NCBI RefSeq assembly: GCF_001544875.2
Contig: NZ_FCOA02000047.1
Span: 1-41,929 of the forward strand
Length of the DNA stretch: 41,929 bases
DNA from: Caballeronia hypogeia
GTDB lineage: Bacteria; Pseudomonadota; Gammaproteobacteria; Burkholderiales; Burkholderiaceae
Direction of reading: 5' to 3'
This document shows positions 41,735-41,929 of this stretch, in pieces. A program made the position numbers and the translations under genes. The notes under the pieces are model-generated. The model saw only the letters and a list, made by a program, of their open reading frames with translations, did not search any database and was not told the origin of the DNA. Numbering within the stretch: the stretch's first letter is position 1; each line of letters starts with the position of its first letter.

Positions 41735-41929
41735 CGCCATCGCGCGGCATTTGCTCACCGACGGTTTCCCTTGCAGACCCAGCGGCAGCGCGTAGCGCTG
41801 TGCCGGTGCTCTTTCGTGCTGAACCAGCCACTTTGACGTTCTAGCTCGTCAGACCGTGCGCGATCCAATTCGCGTCAGGCCTACGAGGGAGACACTTAGA
41901 GGCTGGGCCACTCAGAATCATGACGACGA
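41735..41929 (-). repeat. Dispersed intergenic repeat, reverse copy (distal part, cut by window end)
   Basis: This is the complement of 5104-5298 without a gap over 195 bp, with about five mismatches by eye, four of them in the last 20 bases. It includes the CAGCGC-TAC-GCGCTG stem. It abuts the forward copy, so two copies face each other; the conserved core of this one would lie just beyond the window. Confidence 0.85.

Noticed and set aside
1..41929. CRISPR arrays, tRNAs, rRNA, phage or insertion-sequence genes
   Set aside because: None recognised by eye; the only repeats are the dispersed element and the treY tandem tract. A covariance-model search could still find small RNAs.

Overview
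The window looks like a piece of a high-GC betaproteobacterial chromosome of the Burkholderiaceae (Caballeronia/Paraburkholderia type). This rests on gene families, gene order, codon bias and a dispersed intergenic repeat that I associate with those genera; no rRNA or other marker gene confirms it. No tRNA, rRNA, CRISPR array, phage gene or transposase was seen. Coding density is high and many genes overlap by ATGA or GTGA, so most transcripts are long operons.

Region 1 (1-5330): a pterin carbinolamine dehydratase, then a lanthanide-type PQQ methanol/alcohol dehydrogenase operon (xoxF, a mono-haem cytochrome c, a xoxJ-like periplasmic protein and an unrecognised exported protein). A candidate sigma-54 promoter with upstream TGTCG half-sites precedes xoxF. 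Copies of a structured intergenic repeat lie on both sides.

Region 2 (5366-9482): a LysR regulator translationally coupled to a 'quinoprotein relay' cassette: an intact metallo-beta-lactamase (MBL) hydrolase, a fused SoxY-SoxZ-like carrier, a second MBL protein that has lost its metal ligands, and an EthD-like protein. This is the least understood system in the window. It probably works with the XoxF dehydrogenase in the periplasm.

Region 3 (9496-11684, minus strand): a Pr6Pr-type membrane protein and a stand-alone dihydrolipoamide-dehydrogenase-like flavoprotein.

Region 4 (11918-26903): phosphonate use. PhnCDE imports phosphonates, PhnG-H-I-J-K-L-M is the complete C-P lyase core, and PhnF, a 2H-phosphoesterase-like protein (DUF1045 type) and PhnN lie divergent to it. 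No phnP is present here; the 2H protein is a candidate replacement. A minus-strand glnH-P-Q-like amino-acid importer, a C45 Ntn-hydrolase and an RpiR regulator sit between the two phn blocks.

Region 5 (27017-31861): an AAHS-type aromatic-acid MFS transporter with an IclR-like palindrome in its promoter, a chemoreceptor with a well-matched FliA promoter, a small exported Lys/His/Ser-rich protein and an FUSC-like membrane protein.

Region 6 (31880-41233, minus strand): glgX-treZ-malQ-treY, a glycogen/maltodextrin-to-trehalose operon. TreY carries a low-complexity Arg-Asn-Glu insertion. The window closes in two oppositely oriented copies of the repeat found at the left end and at 5 kb; 195 bp of one matches the 5-kb copy almost exactly.
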